A stretch of 64,000 nt of DNA from Apodemus sylvaticus (lineage: Eukaryota; Chordata; Mammalia; Rodentia; Muridae). The stretch lies in the NCBI RefSeq assembly GCF_947179515.1, contig NC_067495.1, positions 62,603,127 to 62,667,126 of the forward strand, read 5' to 3'. The notes under the pieces are model-generated. The model saw only the letters and a program-made list of their open reading frames with translations. It made no database searches and had not been told where the DNA came from. This document shows, piece after piece, positions 43,783 through 56,300 of this stretch (position 1 is its first letter; each line of letters starts with the position of its first letter). The translations under genes and the position numbers were made by a program.

Positions 43783-45299
43783 AGAGGATTTTAGAGCCTC
43801 CACATATGTAATTCTAAATGAAAAGGGTAGAGCCTTCAAATAAAACATTAGCCCTTTAAAATGACTCAATGACCACTTGTATGTTGAAATTAAAATAGTT
43901 TCTTACTAGATTCCCTTTTCTTCCTTTCCTCTCTCTTTTGTGTTCCTATTGTTTGTGATCTACAAATCACAATGTGGCACTGGCCGAGTCACAGAAAAAG
44001 TCAATGACAGAAGTGGCTTCTGGCATTCTAAACCAGTGTTCTGACCTCTGCCATGACATTGTGTTCCAAGTCAGTTCACTGAGAGGCCCTGCTCTGGCAT
44101 TTTCTTTAGCTGGAATTTGTCCAGGATAAGGAATGACTCCCGATCCCCTTTGCTCCCCAAAGGGATCTCTGTCCTTTAAAGAACAGCCCCCCCCACCCCA
44201 TGGTTGGAAGGCAAACTGGATCTGGAGAGGAAGGATGCCTGATCCTGCATGGCACAGAGCAGGTGGGAGGCAATCAACGCCCTGGTTAAACCTTTCAGTT
44301 TGGAGTGAGGTTTGCTCTGGAGAAATGATCTTCAGATGGGAAATGGTAGTTAGCCTCGGACACACTGGATTCTGAAGCTCACCTTTCTACCAGGGTTTTT
44401 GTTTGTTTGTTTTGTTTTCCTGATCAGTTTGTTGTTTTTATGCTGGCTAGTCACCTTTTGAGATTGCAGTTCAGTTATGAGTATAAGGCTACATCTTGAC
44501 TATTTTCTGTTGCTGCAGTAGATAGAGCTTAGTTGGCATTTCAAAAAGCTTGTTTATTAAAAACCAAGGGGAACAAGAAAGTCAAATGATTGCCAGAAAT
44601 GCATTTAGCATACATGTTTCCAAGGAGTGGATTGCTTATCCTTCTGTGCATGAGTAGCTTAACAGGCTTACTGGCTTTGCTGTTCTATGCTCTTTCAGAG
44701 GCCCAAATTCCTCTTTTCTTGAAATTATTACTTTGCAGCTTTAAAGAGCAGGCATAACTTTGTTTTGGTTCTTAATGTTGTGCTGGATTCTAGAGACTGG
44801 CAGGCAAGTAAACTGCGTCTCCCCCTTCACAGTGCTCCTGGTCTGTAGGGCTGGGCAGCATCTCTGTTCCACACTATGTCAGCACCGGACCTCGAGTGGA
44901 AGAGAGAAAAAAATAACCAGTCTTCTGAAAGCTGAAGAAGAGAGCTAACAAATAGAACCAAGATCTCAGCTCACACCCCAGGGAGTTCTTCAATTCAGTC
45001 TGGTTTGGGGCTCAAAAATGGAATTAGGCTTCCAGAGTCCTCCATGGTAACAATTAAACCCAACCACAATAGAATGCTATCAACAATTTTTGAATTAATT
45101 TGTATTTTTAGGCATGAGACATTTTATGTTCAAGCATATGAAGAATAGTTGACTATTCAGCAAATAGCCAATGCTTAGTGCGTCTGTAGGTCATCATGAA
45201 CCTTCTGGGATAGCATCTCCTTCTAGATGTGTTCTGCTCCTTCTGCTCCTAGTTGGGAATGACAAAGCTTATGTTCTTGGTTCAAACAAGAAATAAGCT

Positions 45300-45519
<220 letters not shown>

Positions 45520-45520
<1 letters not shown>

Positions 45521-45905
45521 AATAATTTATTCTTTGAGATTATAATATAATTACATAACTTCCCCCTTCCCCTTCCTCCTTCTAAACCCTCTCATATACC
45601 CCTCCTTGCTCTCTTTCAAATTTAAGGTCTCTTTTTTTCATTAGCTGTTCTAAATATAACCTGCTCAGTCTGTATACTGCTGCTTGTGTGTATGCTTTCA
45701 GGGCTGGGATTGCAGAGCCAATTCATGGCTCTTCCCTGGCGAAGACTGTTTCTCCCACTCTCAGCATCCCTTAGTCACCTCTACCTTTTTGTGTAGGATT
45801 GGGGCCTCCTAGCTTTCCTTCTTTTGTGTAAGCATGTTTATTGTTTATTGGTCTCATCCTTGTTCAGCCTCATGCTTAGGCAGTCGTTTTGTTTAGTGGT
45901 AAGAC
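45520..45905 (-). mobile_element. Old L1 3' UTR, antisense
   Basis: ttccccttcctccttctaaa, tgctttcagggctgggattg, gctcttccctggcgaagact and tcccactctcagcatccctt match old murine L1 3' sequence in reverse. Confidence 0.55.
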
Positions 45906-46002
45906 TTTAGGATGTTTTGTTTAGGTTTGGAGACAGGGTCTTTCATTGGCCTAGTCTTGCCTACTGAACTATCATCTCCTTGGTTTACTGTTTTTGTTTG
46001 TT

Positions 46003-46160
46003 TGTTTGTTTTTTTTTTTTTTCAAGACAGGGTTTCTCTGTATAGCCCTGGCTGTCCTGGAACTCACTCTGTAGACCAGGCTGGCCTCAAACTCAGAAAT
46101 CTGCCTGCCTCTGCCTCCCAAGTGCCGGGATTACAGGTGTGTGCCACCACCGCCCGGCTC
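46003..46160 (-). repeat. B1 SINE, antisense, near consensus
   Basis: T-run, then caagacagggtttctctgta to gtgccaccaccgcccggct. Confidence 0.93.
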
Positions 46161-46251
46161 TGGTTTACTTTGAATTAACCCATTAATGAACTTGGTAAAG
46201 TTGGGAACTGAACACATAGCTTTCATTCATGATAGGCAAGTGGTATATTCC

Positions 46252-46430
46252 TGGCTCTTAAGTTTTATTTTCTTTATTATTGTGTTTGCATGTATGATGT
46301 TTATGTGGTCAGAGGACACCTTGTGGAAGGTGGTATTCTCTTTCCACCATGTAGGTTCTGGGGCTTAAACTCAAATTACCAGGTTTATATGGCAAATGCC
46401 TTTACCCACTGAGACATCTTGCTGGCCTTA
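46252..46430 (-). repeat. B3 SINE, antisense
   Basis: gtggtcagaggacaccttgt, ttccaccatgtaggttctgg and cactgagacatcttgctggc. Confidence 0.75.
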
Positions 46431-46449
46431 TTATATAAAAAATATTAGA

Positions 46450-46965
46450 TAAGAGTGTGATAATTCACTTCATGTGTATAATGTGTAATGATAAAAATTA
46501 GGGTAGTTAACATTTCCATCTCTTTACCCATTTAAAATATTTATTAGTACATAATAATTATATATATATTTATATACTATGATTTGGCATGTACTGATCA
46601 AATCAAGGTTTTTGTTTCTCTCTCTATCCTTAGTCTGTGTTTGGAGACTTCAAGAGTCTCTCTCCTGGATATTTATAAAAATACACATATAAAGGGTTCT
46701 TGTGAACTGTACTCACCCCTCTGTGTTGAAGAACATTAGAACTTAATCCTTGTAGCTGCCTGTATTTTCGTGTATATTACCCAATTTCCCTGTAAAATTC
46801 CTGCCCCATCATTTCCACTCCCTGGTAATCACTGCTTTACATTTAGCACATTTTTAAAAAAACTTGTCCATCTGAGTGAGAACATGCATTACTTGTCTTT
46901 CTGGGCTTGGCTTATTTCACTCAGGATAATGCTCTCTGATCCCATGTCCTTGCTGCAAATGATAG
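46450..46965 (-). mobile_element. Ancient L1M fragment, antisense
   Basis: catctgagtgagaacatgca, cttgtctttctgggcttggc, ttatttcactcaggataatg: the reversed ORF2-end text of pre-rodent L1s. Confidence 0.75.
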
Positions 46966-47194
46966 TGCACAGAGGGTGGCAGCAGTCTAATGGGCAAGAC
47001 TACTTTGATAATGCCACTGTCAGGTGTGGCGAGTAAGCATTGGTATAAATAGCTTACAGCAAGGCGTATGTGTGATGGGTGATGGGGCTGGGCGTCCAGG
47101 AGATATACTGGATACCAGGCCTTTAACTTGAAAAGTTTGTGCGCTCAAACAGCTTTCCATCTTTCCTTCCTACCTTTCCAACTGCTCCCCTATC

Positions 47195-47318
47195 TGGAAA
47201 TTATAAGCGCCTCAATAAAGTGCAAGTTCTTTGAGGGTATGGATTCTTGTGTGTTCACTGCCGTTTGTTTCTCCAGCTCCTAAGTCAGGATTTGGCACCT
47301 AGGGCATTTTACTAGGTA
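47195..47318 (-). repeat. L2/MIR-type ancient repeat, antisense
   Basis: gtgcaagttctttgagggta, cttgtgtgttcactgccgtt, ggatttggcacctagggcat. Confidence 0.6.
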
Positions 47319-48584
47319 CTGTAGCGGTCAAGATGAATTCCTTCCTTCCTCTTTTCTAGCCTAGGTTGGCCCACCCTGTGATGGTTTCTGGGTAGGTGGA
47401 GATGAAGTAGAATGCTGGTCCCCGGTCCATTGGAAGGAAGAATCCCACTGCTGTGCAGATGAACGAAGGCTCTGGGAAAGGTGGAAGAGACACACCAGAC
47501 TCAGTGCAGAGATGTGTCCAGGAGGATGAGATGTCTGTGTCTGAAGGGCAGTGTGCATCATTATGATAGGGGAAGAGGACAGTGGAGATTTCTAGTTCAG
47601 GAAGTTATCTAAGCTAGTATAGGAATGTGAGAGGGAGCTGATGTGGGGAGAGGATTAGCTCGAGAGATTCAGGAGAGAGCACAAGGCTCCACTGCACTTT
47701 GAGGCAGATGAGGCTGAGCCAGATTGTCCCCCTCCCTGTACCCACCTCCAGCCCCAAAAGTCTCTAGCAGGAGGGACCCTAAGAAAGAGAAAGAAAAGAG
47801 TCTACCTGCTTGTGTGTCCCTGGCCCTTGAGACTGAAATCTATTATTCATGCCAGGTTTGCTGTGAGTGGGGGATGTATCACTTTTTTCCCTAAAGAACA
47901 CAGATTCTTTGGAGCGATCAGCATGTTCTCTATGGGAAAATGAGAAAGAAATAGTTGTCTTCCCTTTTTATTTTGTGGGAATTGAACTGATTTAAGGCCT
48001 ACCTCGTGCTCGACAGGCACTCCACACTACATCCTAGTCTAAACAAAAGCATCTCTCCCTTTGGAAAACGAATTCAAAGGAAGGATGGGTTTTTAAGATC
48101 CATTACTTTTTTTTTCCCTCCTTTGAGCAGATTCCTTTGCTGCTGAGAGCCGTGTAATTATCCTCCTGACAATTTATAGTCTGATTCCTCAGTATAAGCA
48201 AAGTACCAAACAAATTATTCTCCCCAATTGGGAGGCTGTGTGGCGACTGAGGCCTCCTAATATTCCTATCCTCAGGGGCTCCCTTCCCTTGCAGGAGGTA
48301 GCACTCCAGAGCTGCTGGCAAGATGGCTTTGTTCTTTATGATGTGTCTCTTCTGACCTGGCTATTCCATTTCAGGGTCTTATGCTAAAGAAAAATCAGAT
48401 ATTGTACCAGGAGATTTACAAGGATCTTTGCCACATAGTTTGGTTTTTGTGTTAACCCCAGAAATGAAAGTAACCTAAATATTCACTAACAGTGGAGTGG
48501 CTATGCCAGTTTTGTTAGGTCTATGATAGACGGGATAAAATAGTATACAGCTTTGAAGAACCATACTGTGAACAAATATGTCTT

Positions 48585-48700
48585 AGTTGACTGATGTTCT
48601 GAGACACAGTTCTTTATGTATAAAATGGGGTTAATATTACCTATTTCAGGGGGTTATTTCCAGGGCCTAATAATGTGTATAACATGCTTGGTGCATATCT
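48585..48700 (+). repeat. MIR fragment, sense
   Basis: gacacagttctttatgtata, aaatggggttaatattacct, aacatgcttggtgcatatc. Confidence 0.55.
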
Positions 48701-48754
48701 CACTATCACACATACCATCACCAGATACTACCCAGAAAGGTGCCATTCTTTGAA

Positions 48755-48888
48755 GTCATTATTTACTTATTTGGTTTTGAACTAGGATCTCACAACATTG
48801 CCTAGGCTGGCATGAAATTTTTTGTCCTTCTGCCTCTGCCGCGTGAGTGCTGGAATTACACGCGTTTGCCACCATGTCTGGCTGCTTT
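48755..48888 (-). repeat. B1/B4-like SINE, antisense, diverged
   Basis: gaactaggatctcacaacat, cctaggctggcatgaaattt, gagtgctggaattacacg. Confidence 0.65.
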
Positions 48889-49834
48889 GAAGGCTTTTGA
48901 AACTCCTAGATGGAGATCCTGTGTGTTATAAGAAAAATGTTTCCTAGACAGCTCCAAATTACAGCCATTCTCCTCTAGAACTTGAGGAGAAATCTCATGT
49001 ACGCATCTCACTTTTGAGGTTGTCACTTTTGAGGTTGTCAGCTTATCTCTCCCTGCCCTGGGATTTTGTTTCCGTTTGAGTCCTTCCTTCATTCTCCTGC
49101 CACTGAATTTGTTCCCCACCTCACTGCCAATCAACGGTCGAGATCATCCTTTGTAATTGAAGCAGGCTCTCTATTGAGAATGCTGGCAGCCTTGGGATGT
49201 TTATTGGTATAGATTGATGCCTGTTGACCTCAGACCCAGCCAGACTAGGACCCTGGATGTGCATTAACACAGCAGCAGAGGGTAGATTCTGGTCCACCAG
49301 TCTAGTAGCTGCCTTTGCAAGTGTCTTCTTAGCTCTGTTCTAGTATCCTGGTATGGGGAGGGGCATGGGTCCTGGCTTGGCTCACCAGTTTTGCAGAATC
49401 AACTTGGCTAAGGGATGAAGAAGTTGTTTTTTTGTTTTTTGTTTTTTTTTTCTCACATAACATACTGAGCAGTTTGCCTGAAGGTCCAACAGGTCTATCT
49501 TTCACCAGGATATGGAGTAGCTCCCAATCTCACAGCCAAGCAGCCTTGAGGTCACAGGAACTCCTTGGTATTGTCTACAAGGTGCCCAAAGCACTAGGCA
49601 ACTCTGTCATCTCCCTGGACATGACCCACTTATAACCAGAAGTTCTAAGGAACAGTGGTCAGGAACCAGTATGTTTTAAAGTTTCCCAATGGTCGTACTG
49701 TGCAGCTAGGGTTGAAGACTTGCATTAGAGATGGCTAAGATGGATGTCACCAAGCCAGAGTTTCCGGACCTATTTGACCACACAATCTTCTTCTTCCTTC
49801 AGCTCTTTTTCCTTTTCTTTCTTCCCTCTTGCTC

Positions 49835-49890
49835 TGCTCGGTGATATTTTATGCACGGACCGGTGAGCTACATCCCCAGTGCTTCATTAT
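49835..49890 (-). repeat. ID-type fragment, antisense
   Basis: ttgctctgctcggtgat then accggtgagctacatcccca, a reversed ID/B4 right part. Confidence 0.45.
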
Positions 49891-50173
49891 AGTATTTTAT
49901 GTGTTATATTTGTGGATAATAAGCATGAAGTTTAATGTAAACTTAGGTTAAAATAGGGGACAAAATTGTCACATGTATGAATTAATCACAAACACTCATG
50001 CCTCCAAAGTTGAGTAATATACTTTTTAATTTTATAAGTGAAGGAAGATAATTAGAAAAATTTACTTCATCAGTAAAAAGAGTATATGCAAAGTATATGC
50101 AAAGTATAGCAAAGGAAAAAGATTTTTCATCTTATGTTGCTTTGCCCATGTTATCAAATCCTTTAACATTTTA

Positions 50174-50363
50174 TTTATTTATTTATTTATTTATTTTCTT
50201 TTGGTTTTTTTTTTTTTTCTTTTTTCGAGACAGGGTTTCTCTGTGTAGCCCTGGCTGTCCTGGAACTCACTCTGTAGACCAGGCTGGCCTCGAACTCAGA
50301 AATCCGCCTGCCTCTGCCTCCCAAGAGCTGAGATTAAAGGTGTGTGCCACCACCGCCCAGCTT
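50174..50363 (-). mobile_element. B1 SINE with target-site duplication, antisense
   Basis: Near-consensus reverse B1 (cgagacagggtttctctgtg to ccaccaccgcccagctt) preceded by (TTTA)n/T-rich tail. Target duplication ATCCTTTAACATTTTA at 50158-50173 and 50364-50379. Confidence 0.93.
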
Positions 50364-50496
50364 ATCCTTTAACATTTTAAATGAAGACGTTTTTCTTTAT
50401 GTTATAGGTACATAGTTTCCCATCTTATGACACTGGACTGGATCTCTACTTTCAATCAACTTTTCAACAAAATAGAAAGACCATGTTATGCATGGA

Positions 50497-50529
50497 TTTT
50501 TGGGAATCCAGACAAAGGATTCCCAAAAA
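50497..50529. repeat. Perfect 13-bp inverted repeat, 7-base loop
   Basis: Arms TTTTTGGGAATCC (50497-50509) and GGATTCCCAAAAA (50517-50529), loop agacaaa. Confidence 0.9.
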
Positions 50530-50794
50530 GGACATTTTCATTTTACAGTTTCATGCTTCAAATTAGGCCAGGCCCGAAAGTACAGATCGAAGTGAAATGG
50601 TTGCCTCTGAATGCAAACAGGCGGTGGGCTCCATGCTTTCCTCATTTGGTGGTCAGACCATGAACATAGGTTATTGGATCATATGGCATAATAGAACAAC
50701 TCTGTAAACACGTTCAGTATTTTCAAACCATATACTCTTGAACAGATTCAATTTATCTTTTCCATGTTTTATTTTGTTTGGCTAGGGATTTTTG

Positions 50795-50928
50795 TTGTTG
50801 TATTTTTTTTTAAGACAGGGTCTCCTGTAGCCCAGGCTTATCTTGAACTTACTATATAGCTGAGGATGACCTACCTTCACCTGCTGCTATTACAGACATG
50901 CATCACTAAGCCCTGCTCAACAGATGCA
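50795..50928 (-). repeat. B1/B4-like SINE, antisense
   Basis: aagacagggtctcctgtagc, ccaggcttatcttgaactta, ttacagacatgcatcact. Confidence 0.65.
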
Positions 50929-52584
50929 ATTTAGAAGACAGAATAGTTGTCCTTTCTATCACGATACCAACAGAAATACTTTTAGAATGTGGATCCTGGC
51001 CAACAGCCACCAGAGGAAGAAGGAAGCCTGGTCCAATAGCATCTTCAATGTTAGTGGCTGTATTTGGGCTTCCTATTTGGAACCTCCTCTGTAGCTATTT
51101 TGGGGTCCCAAGACTTATTTGATTTTGTCAACAGCCACTGGAGAAATACTGGCACAAAGGGTATACGGGGGAGGGGGACACTTTTCGCATGCTCCTCTCA
51201 GCTATGATCAGAGAAGAGGTGCTAGAAAGAGAACCCCATAATTTGCCTCTCAAGCAGCCCCAAACCCTGGGGCTGAAGACAAGGCAGAAGGAAGGATCTC
51301 CAAAAGTATTCACCATGAGGAAATGGTGGCTGTTTAGAGAGACTGAGGCCCAGACTCACAGATAAAATAAGCATCTCACGCTGTACACACATCCCAAAGC
51401 ACTTCGTGATACTCTAGTCCTATGTATAATTCTTGTGCTTTCATCAGTTAAGATTTTCAATTTTCACCAGCAAAAACACACACTTTAAGTTTAAAAAAGA
51501 GGAAGGAATCTATTTATGAAAGTCGAGAAGTAGGTTTTAAGACACTGTTCCGCTCAAAGTGCTACAGGAAAGGTCCCTTCCTGAGATGTGGGAACAGTAC
51601 AGCTTGGTGAACAGAGCTGAGCTGGAAAGTAATTTTGCGAGGATTTGGGGGTAGTGAGATGTTGCCGTGTTCCAACTTCTGGACCAGATTACCTCTTGGA
51701 ATAACAGGTTACATAAATTTACTCCCCATTGTGAAGAAGCCCAGTGAAATCTTTTCCTTATAACTCCAAGTTAATGAAAACAGTAGGATTAGAGAACAAA
51801 CGTCGCCAGCTTGCATAGAGCTTTTGGATTTCATGCCTGGGGCTCCCAGACTACCTGAGGCATGTGAAGAGGAGGGAGGAGGAAAGGGTGCTGAATCCCT
51901 TTGTGGCAGGGAACAGTCCAGGTTCCAATAGGGGCTGCTAGCATCTGTGGCAGATAGGTGTCCCCTGTGAGTAGAGGGGTGGCCAAAACAGTGCCTCTTC
52001 TAGGTGGGCAACTTAGGGAGACATTCTTTCTTGTGAAACAACTTTTCGATATAACTATTAAACAATGGATCAGCATCTGGGAGGACCCAAGCTTAAAAGT
52101 TGCCTTCTCTATTACAACTAAAGAAAAGCTCCGTTCTTCCATGGGCACTCAGACAGGGCAACCAACTTCCCTGAGATTCTATTTTCAGGAGACCCCTATA
52201 GAACAACACTGTCAGGTTCTCTGAAGCACCAGAGACACAGAGATTGGTCCGAGATAGACCCCATTTGAGGAATTTCCAGACTAGTCCCTCCAACTCCTAT
52301 TCTATTTAACTAACCTGATCTACTACTGCCAGTTCTACTGCTGCCCATCCTGCCAGGCACAGTCATTTGGTTGTGGTAGACTGGCTGTCCCTCAGGTGCC
52401 CAGTTGTTGGCTGCAGTTTGAGGGGGCATCCGCCATTCCCCTGTCTGTGGCTCTACTCTCTAGAATGAACGATGAGGGAGGGCTACTTTGGGATACTGGA
52501 TGGGAAAATGCCACTATCATTTCTTCAAGATGGTTTAAAAACTTGACTGTGTTCTTTTGAAATGAGCTTCAAAGTGGGAGTTTA

Positions 52585-52705
52585 GAGTGGGGTATGGTGG
52601 TGACTCATCATGCAATCTTAGCATTTGGGAAGGCTGAGGCAGGAGGATCAAGAGTTCCAGACCAGGCCCGGACTCTATAATAAGATACTTTCTTTAAAAT
52701 GGCTG
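52585..52705 (+). repeat. B1-like SINE, sense, diverged
   Basis: ggggtatggtggtgactcat, gggaaggctgaggcaggagg, gagttccagaccaggcccgg. Confidence 0.65.
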
Positions 52706-53003
52706 AGTATGGGCATAGCTGAGATATTTTCCCCTTTCATGTTCTTGTCCCTTAATAAAGGAAAGCAGTTTATCTCTAATCTGGTGATTTAGAGTTGGCT
52801 CCAAAGACTAATTCCTACCCTGATCGTCACACTAAGCCTGTGCTGGCTGGCCTCTGTGTCAGATATTGGTGATACTTAATTCTTTGCTTTTAAGAGTTGC
52901 CTTTAACTCTTGAGGAGATAGTGCAGGAAGCAGTGTTACTGCAGACAGCTAAGTCGTGTGGAAAGCACTGAGTACAGGGCCAGGGGAAGCTTCTATAGCT
53001 CTT

Positions 53004-53109
53004 TCCTCCTCCTCCTCCTCCTCCTCCTCCTCCTCCTCCTCCTCCTCCTCCTCCTCCTCCTCCTCCTCCTCCTCCTCTTCTTCTTCTTCTTCTTCTTCTT
53101 CTTCTTCTG
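53004..53109 (+). repeat. (TCC)n(TTC)n trinucleotide repeat
   Basis: About 24 TCC units then about 11 TTC units, pure except at the junction. Poly-Ser (plus) and poly-Glu (minus) frames result but have no promoter, family or splice support. Confidence 0.95.
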
Positions 53110-53964
53110 AACTTCTATTCATCCTTCCAGACTCACACTCAGCTCCTCCCAGCTCTCTCCAGCCTTCTGACTCCCTCTGCCGTGCCCGACTCCACTTTAT
53201 TGATGTGTGCAGCCGCACTTCCTCCAGGTGGGGGAAGATAGTCCAGGCAGAGGCTGCCAATATGTGTTGACCTTTCTCGAACCCACTTTTATTTCCTTCC
53301 CTTTACTACGTCTTGAATGCAATGCAACCTTCGTCGCAGGAACTTGGAAGAACACTCTGGTAACTCCTCTCTTCAGATGAGCCAGGAGCTGGAAGTCAGA
53401 GCAGTCTCTCCCTGGGGGAGGTAAATCTTGTCTTGATGCTGGTAGAGACTTGGACATAGCATGCAGCTGTTGAGCCCTTCAGATCCTGAGGGCTTGGAAT
53501 GAATTCCAAGTGTCTTCCGAGCCAGACTTTAGTCAAGTGGTTGTGGGTAGTGAGCCACAGACCTTTTGGGGAGGAAGAAGCCCCCGTTGTGATGCTTGTG
53601 AAGTCACTTGCTTTTGCTTATTTGGCCTCTGGTAGGAGCAGAGCCCTGGTATCAGCTCATAGAAGTAACTTTTAGTTCTGAGCCTCTATTTTTCCTGTCA
53701 GGAAGATCAGAAATACTCCTCCATGGAAAAAAGCTTTGGAAACAAAACCTCATGCCTGCAATGTTACATATTATCCTTGAGGAAAAGGACAGTGGCTGAC
53801 TCATCCATCTGTCTTCAACATCTAGTCTGAAAGTAGGGATGATGCAAGCATTTGTTGGCTGACTAATGGCTGCTTAGGAGATGGAGTTTTGTATTTTTTT
53901 TTAAAACTTTTGCTTACTAGCTAATAAATTCTCTGTATCAATTAATGGTTTCTCTTAGGCGAAG

Positions 53965-54855
53965 TATTAGTTACTTTTTAATTGCTGTGATAAAACACCA
54001 TGACCAAGGCAACTTATAAAAGGGAGGATTTATTTGGGCTTACAGTTCTAGAGGTATTGGAATCCATCACCATCATAATGGGGAGGATGGCAGCCGGCAG
54101 GCATGACGCTAGAGTGTGGCAGCTCATGTCCTGATCCTCAAACAGGAAGCACGGAACACACTCAGAATGGCACAAGTGTTTATTTTCCTTTTTTTCCATT
54201 TTTATTAGCATATTTTCCACACAATATATTTTGACCATGTTTCTCCCTCCCCTGACTCCGCCCAGATCCCCTTCACCTCCTTACCCACGCAGCTTCATGT
54301 TCATTTTCTCTCTCAAAAACAAACGGAAGACAAATAAGAGTCATCTCCCCTCCTGGCTCAGGAGTCTATGCAGAAGAGGAGGTGAAAAGACTGTCTGTCA
54401 GAGGAGGTGGGTGACTCCTAGGAGGCAGCAGCAGCCAGACCTGGAAGGACAGATGCATGGATGTACTCAGTAACAGCAGGCACGAGGTCTGCACAGGTTC
54501 ACACCGTGACTAAGTCCCAGCACTGAGAAGGAAAACAGACACTAAATCCCACCCCTAACCAAGAAGCTCTTGGTAATTGATAACCTGCTGGGAGAGGGAA
54601 AGTCAGTTTTCCCCCTTGGAGTTGGGTATGTCAACTCCACTCCAGAGCAGGCCCCATGCTGAGGAGTAGTTGGTTAACACAAAACAAACTCTGTACTTTA
54701 GTTCTGGGTGTGGGCCTTTTGTTTTGAAGCTTCAAGCCCACCCCCAGTGATACACCTCCACCAACAAGGCCACACCTCCTACTCCTGTTGCGCCAACTGG
54801 GCCCAAGTTTTCAAATATCCGAGCCTCTGGGGCCAATTTCAGTCAAACCTCTGCA
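53965..54855 (-). mobile_element. MaLR (ORR1/MT-like) LTR, antisense, interrupted
   Basis: 53965-54175 has tgctgtgataaaacaccatg, accaaggcaacttataaaag and gcaggcatgacgctagagtg. It resumes at about 54735-54855 with caccaacaaggccacacctc and gggccaatttcagtcaaacc. The L1 at 54175-54730 lies between. Confidence 0.7.
54175..54730 (-). mobile_element. L1 3' end with 5' inversion, inside an LTR
   Basis: 54180-54345 is an L1 3' UTR end in reverse (T-rich, then tttttattagcatattttcc, purine-rich block on the minus strand). 54440-54725 is an earlier part of the same UTR in forward orientation (ggtctgcacaggttcacacc, cccacccctaaccaagaagc). The forward element at 30690-31305 shows both parts collinear, which supports inversion here. 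Confidence 0.65.
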
Positions 54856-54994
54856 GCTGCTTTGTAACTTCTGCCATTACCAATACTGTGAGCCTCACAA
54901 TACTCCAATACTCAAGAGGACATTGGTCAGCTCTTTGCTATTCTGCCTCCAATAGGACATGCCACTGCCATGTTGATGGTGGCTTTCAGGTTGT

Positions 54995-55252
54995 GGCCTT
55001 TATTTCATTTTTATTTATTTATTTGTTTGTTTGTTTGTTTGTTTGTTTTTACTGTGTTTGGGTATTTTCCCCCACGTGTATGGTGTATGTCTGTTCACTG
55101 CATTTGCGCCTGGTTCCTGCAGAGACCAAAGGAGGGCACTGGATCCCCTTAGAACTAGAGTTACAGGTGGTTACAAGCCACTGTGTGATCCAACCCAGTT
55201 CTTCTGGAAGAGCAGCAGTCAGTGCTCTTAGCTGTATAGCATCTCCCTACCC
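54995..55252 (-). repeat. B3 SINE, antisense, with (TTTG)n/(TTTA)n tail
   Basis: (ATTT)/(GTTT) tail at about 55010-55048, ggtgtatgtctgttcactgc, actggatccccttagaacta, agtgctcttagctgtatagc. Confidence 0.8.
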
Positions 55253-55389
55253 CCAATTATGACCTTTTACAAGCTCAGGTCTCACACAAGGTTCCCCCAG
55301 GCTGTGCCCCTTCCATGCTCGTACCCCCAACCCAACCACAGTATGCAGCTTTGCTCAATACCCACTCTTATCAGAATGGGGCAGCTAGG

Positions 55390-55660
55390 CAACTCCCCCC
55401 CCTCTCCAGCACCCGCTGCTGCCTTTGACTGTGCTGGTGACGGAACCTAGAGCCAAGCACATGGTAGGTCAATGCTTGAGTAGTGAGGAGATACCCTCAG
55501 CCATTTACAACTTCCTTTTAAAAAGTTTTGATACAGAGTCTCACTAAGTTGCTTGAGCTACTCTTAAACCCATTATGTAGGCCAAGCCATCCTTACATTT
55601 ATGTTTCTCCTGTCTCAGCCTCTTGAACAGCTGTGCCAGTGGGCCATGTACGCCATCTTA
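55390..55660 (-). repeat. B4-type composite SINE, antisense
   Basis: Right (ID-like) part 55415-55500 (aagcacatggtaggtcaatg) and left (B1-like) part 55520-55650 (gatacagagtctcactaagt, tcctgtctcagcctcttga). Confidence 0.6.
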
Positions 55661-56149
55661 TTTTTGCACACCTCTTTAAAACATTCCTTTTATCTATTTT
55701 TATTTAGCATAAATGCCCCCCCCCCTTTTTAAATTGGAAAAAACCCCTCGATGATAAAAGCATGGCTCATATTCTGATGTTTAAGAGCAATATGTGCATT
55801 GCTAACCCATTTTATCCTCAAGGATTTCATGATAGAGTCAGCCATGTATTGTCTTGATTAATGATTGTTATTAGAAGGTGCGGCATGGGGGCAGGGCCAG
55901 TCATGGGCAGGTGGTCCTGGAGTGTATAAGATGACAAGGGAGCAAGCCAGGCAGCATTGGCCACAGTATTTTATCACAGCAACCGGAAAGCAAATTAGAA
56001 CACCATCCCTAGGGCTCCAGCTAACTAGGAGAGCTGACACGGGTCTTTCTAGGGGGACCTAAGCTGATGGGACAAAAATCGGTATGAGTGGTTCTTGATA
56101 GGGCCAAGGAGAGAAAACAGGAAGCCTGATTTTCTATGTAAAAGTAGCA

Positions 56150-56300
56150 TTTTTGCACGTCTTTTTCATTTATGAAATACCTTTACATATAATTTCTCAT
56201 ATGGGCCTCCTGTGAGAAGTGGAAAAAATAGATTCAGAGAGATTGCACCTGGCTTGCCCATGGTGGCAAGGGGGAAGACTGTGAGGCCCAAGAACTATTT
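56150..56300 (-). repeat. MIR-type fragment, antisense
   Basis: aaatacctttacatataatt, agattcagagagattgcacc and ggcttgcccatggtggcaag follow the reversed MIR core. Confidence 0.5.

Noticed and set aside
52949..53270. Poly-Glu (minus) and poly-Ser (plus) proteins
   Set aside because: Produced by the trinucleotide repeat; flanks carry no coding signal.
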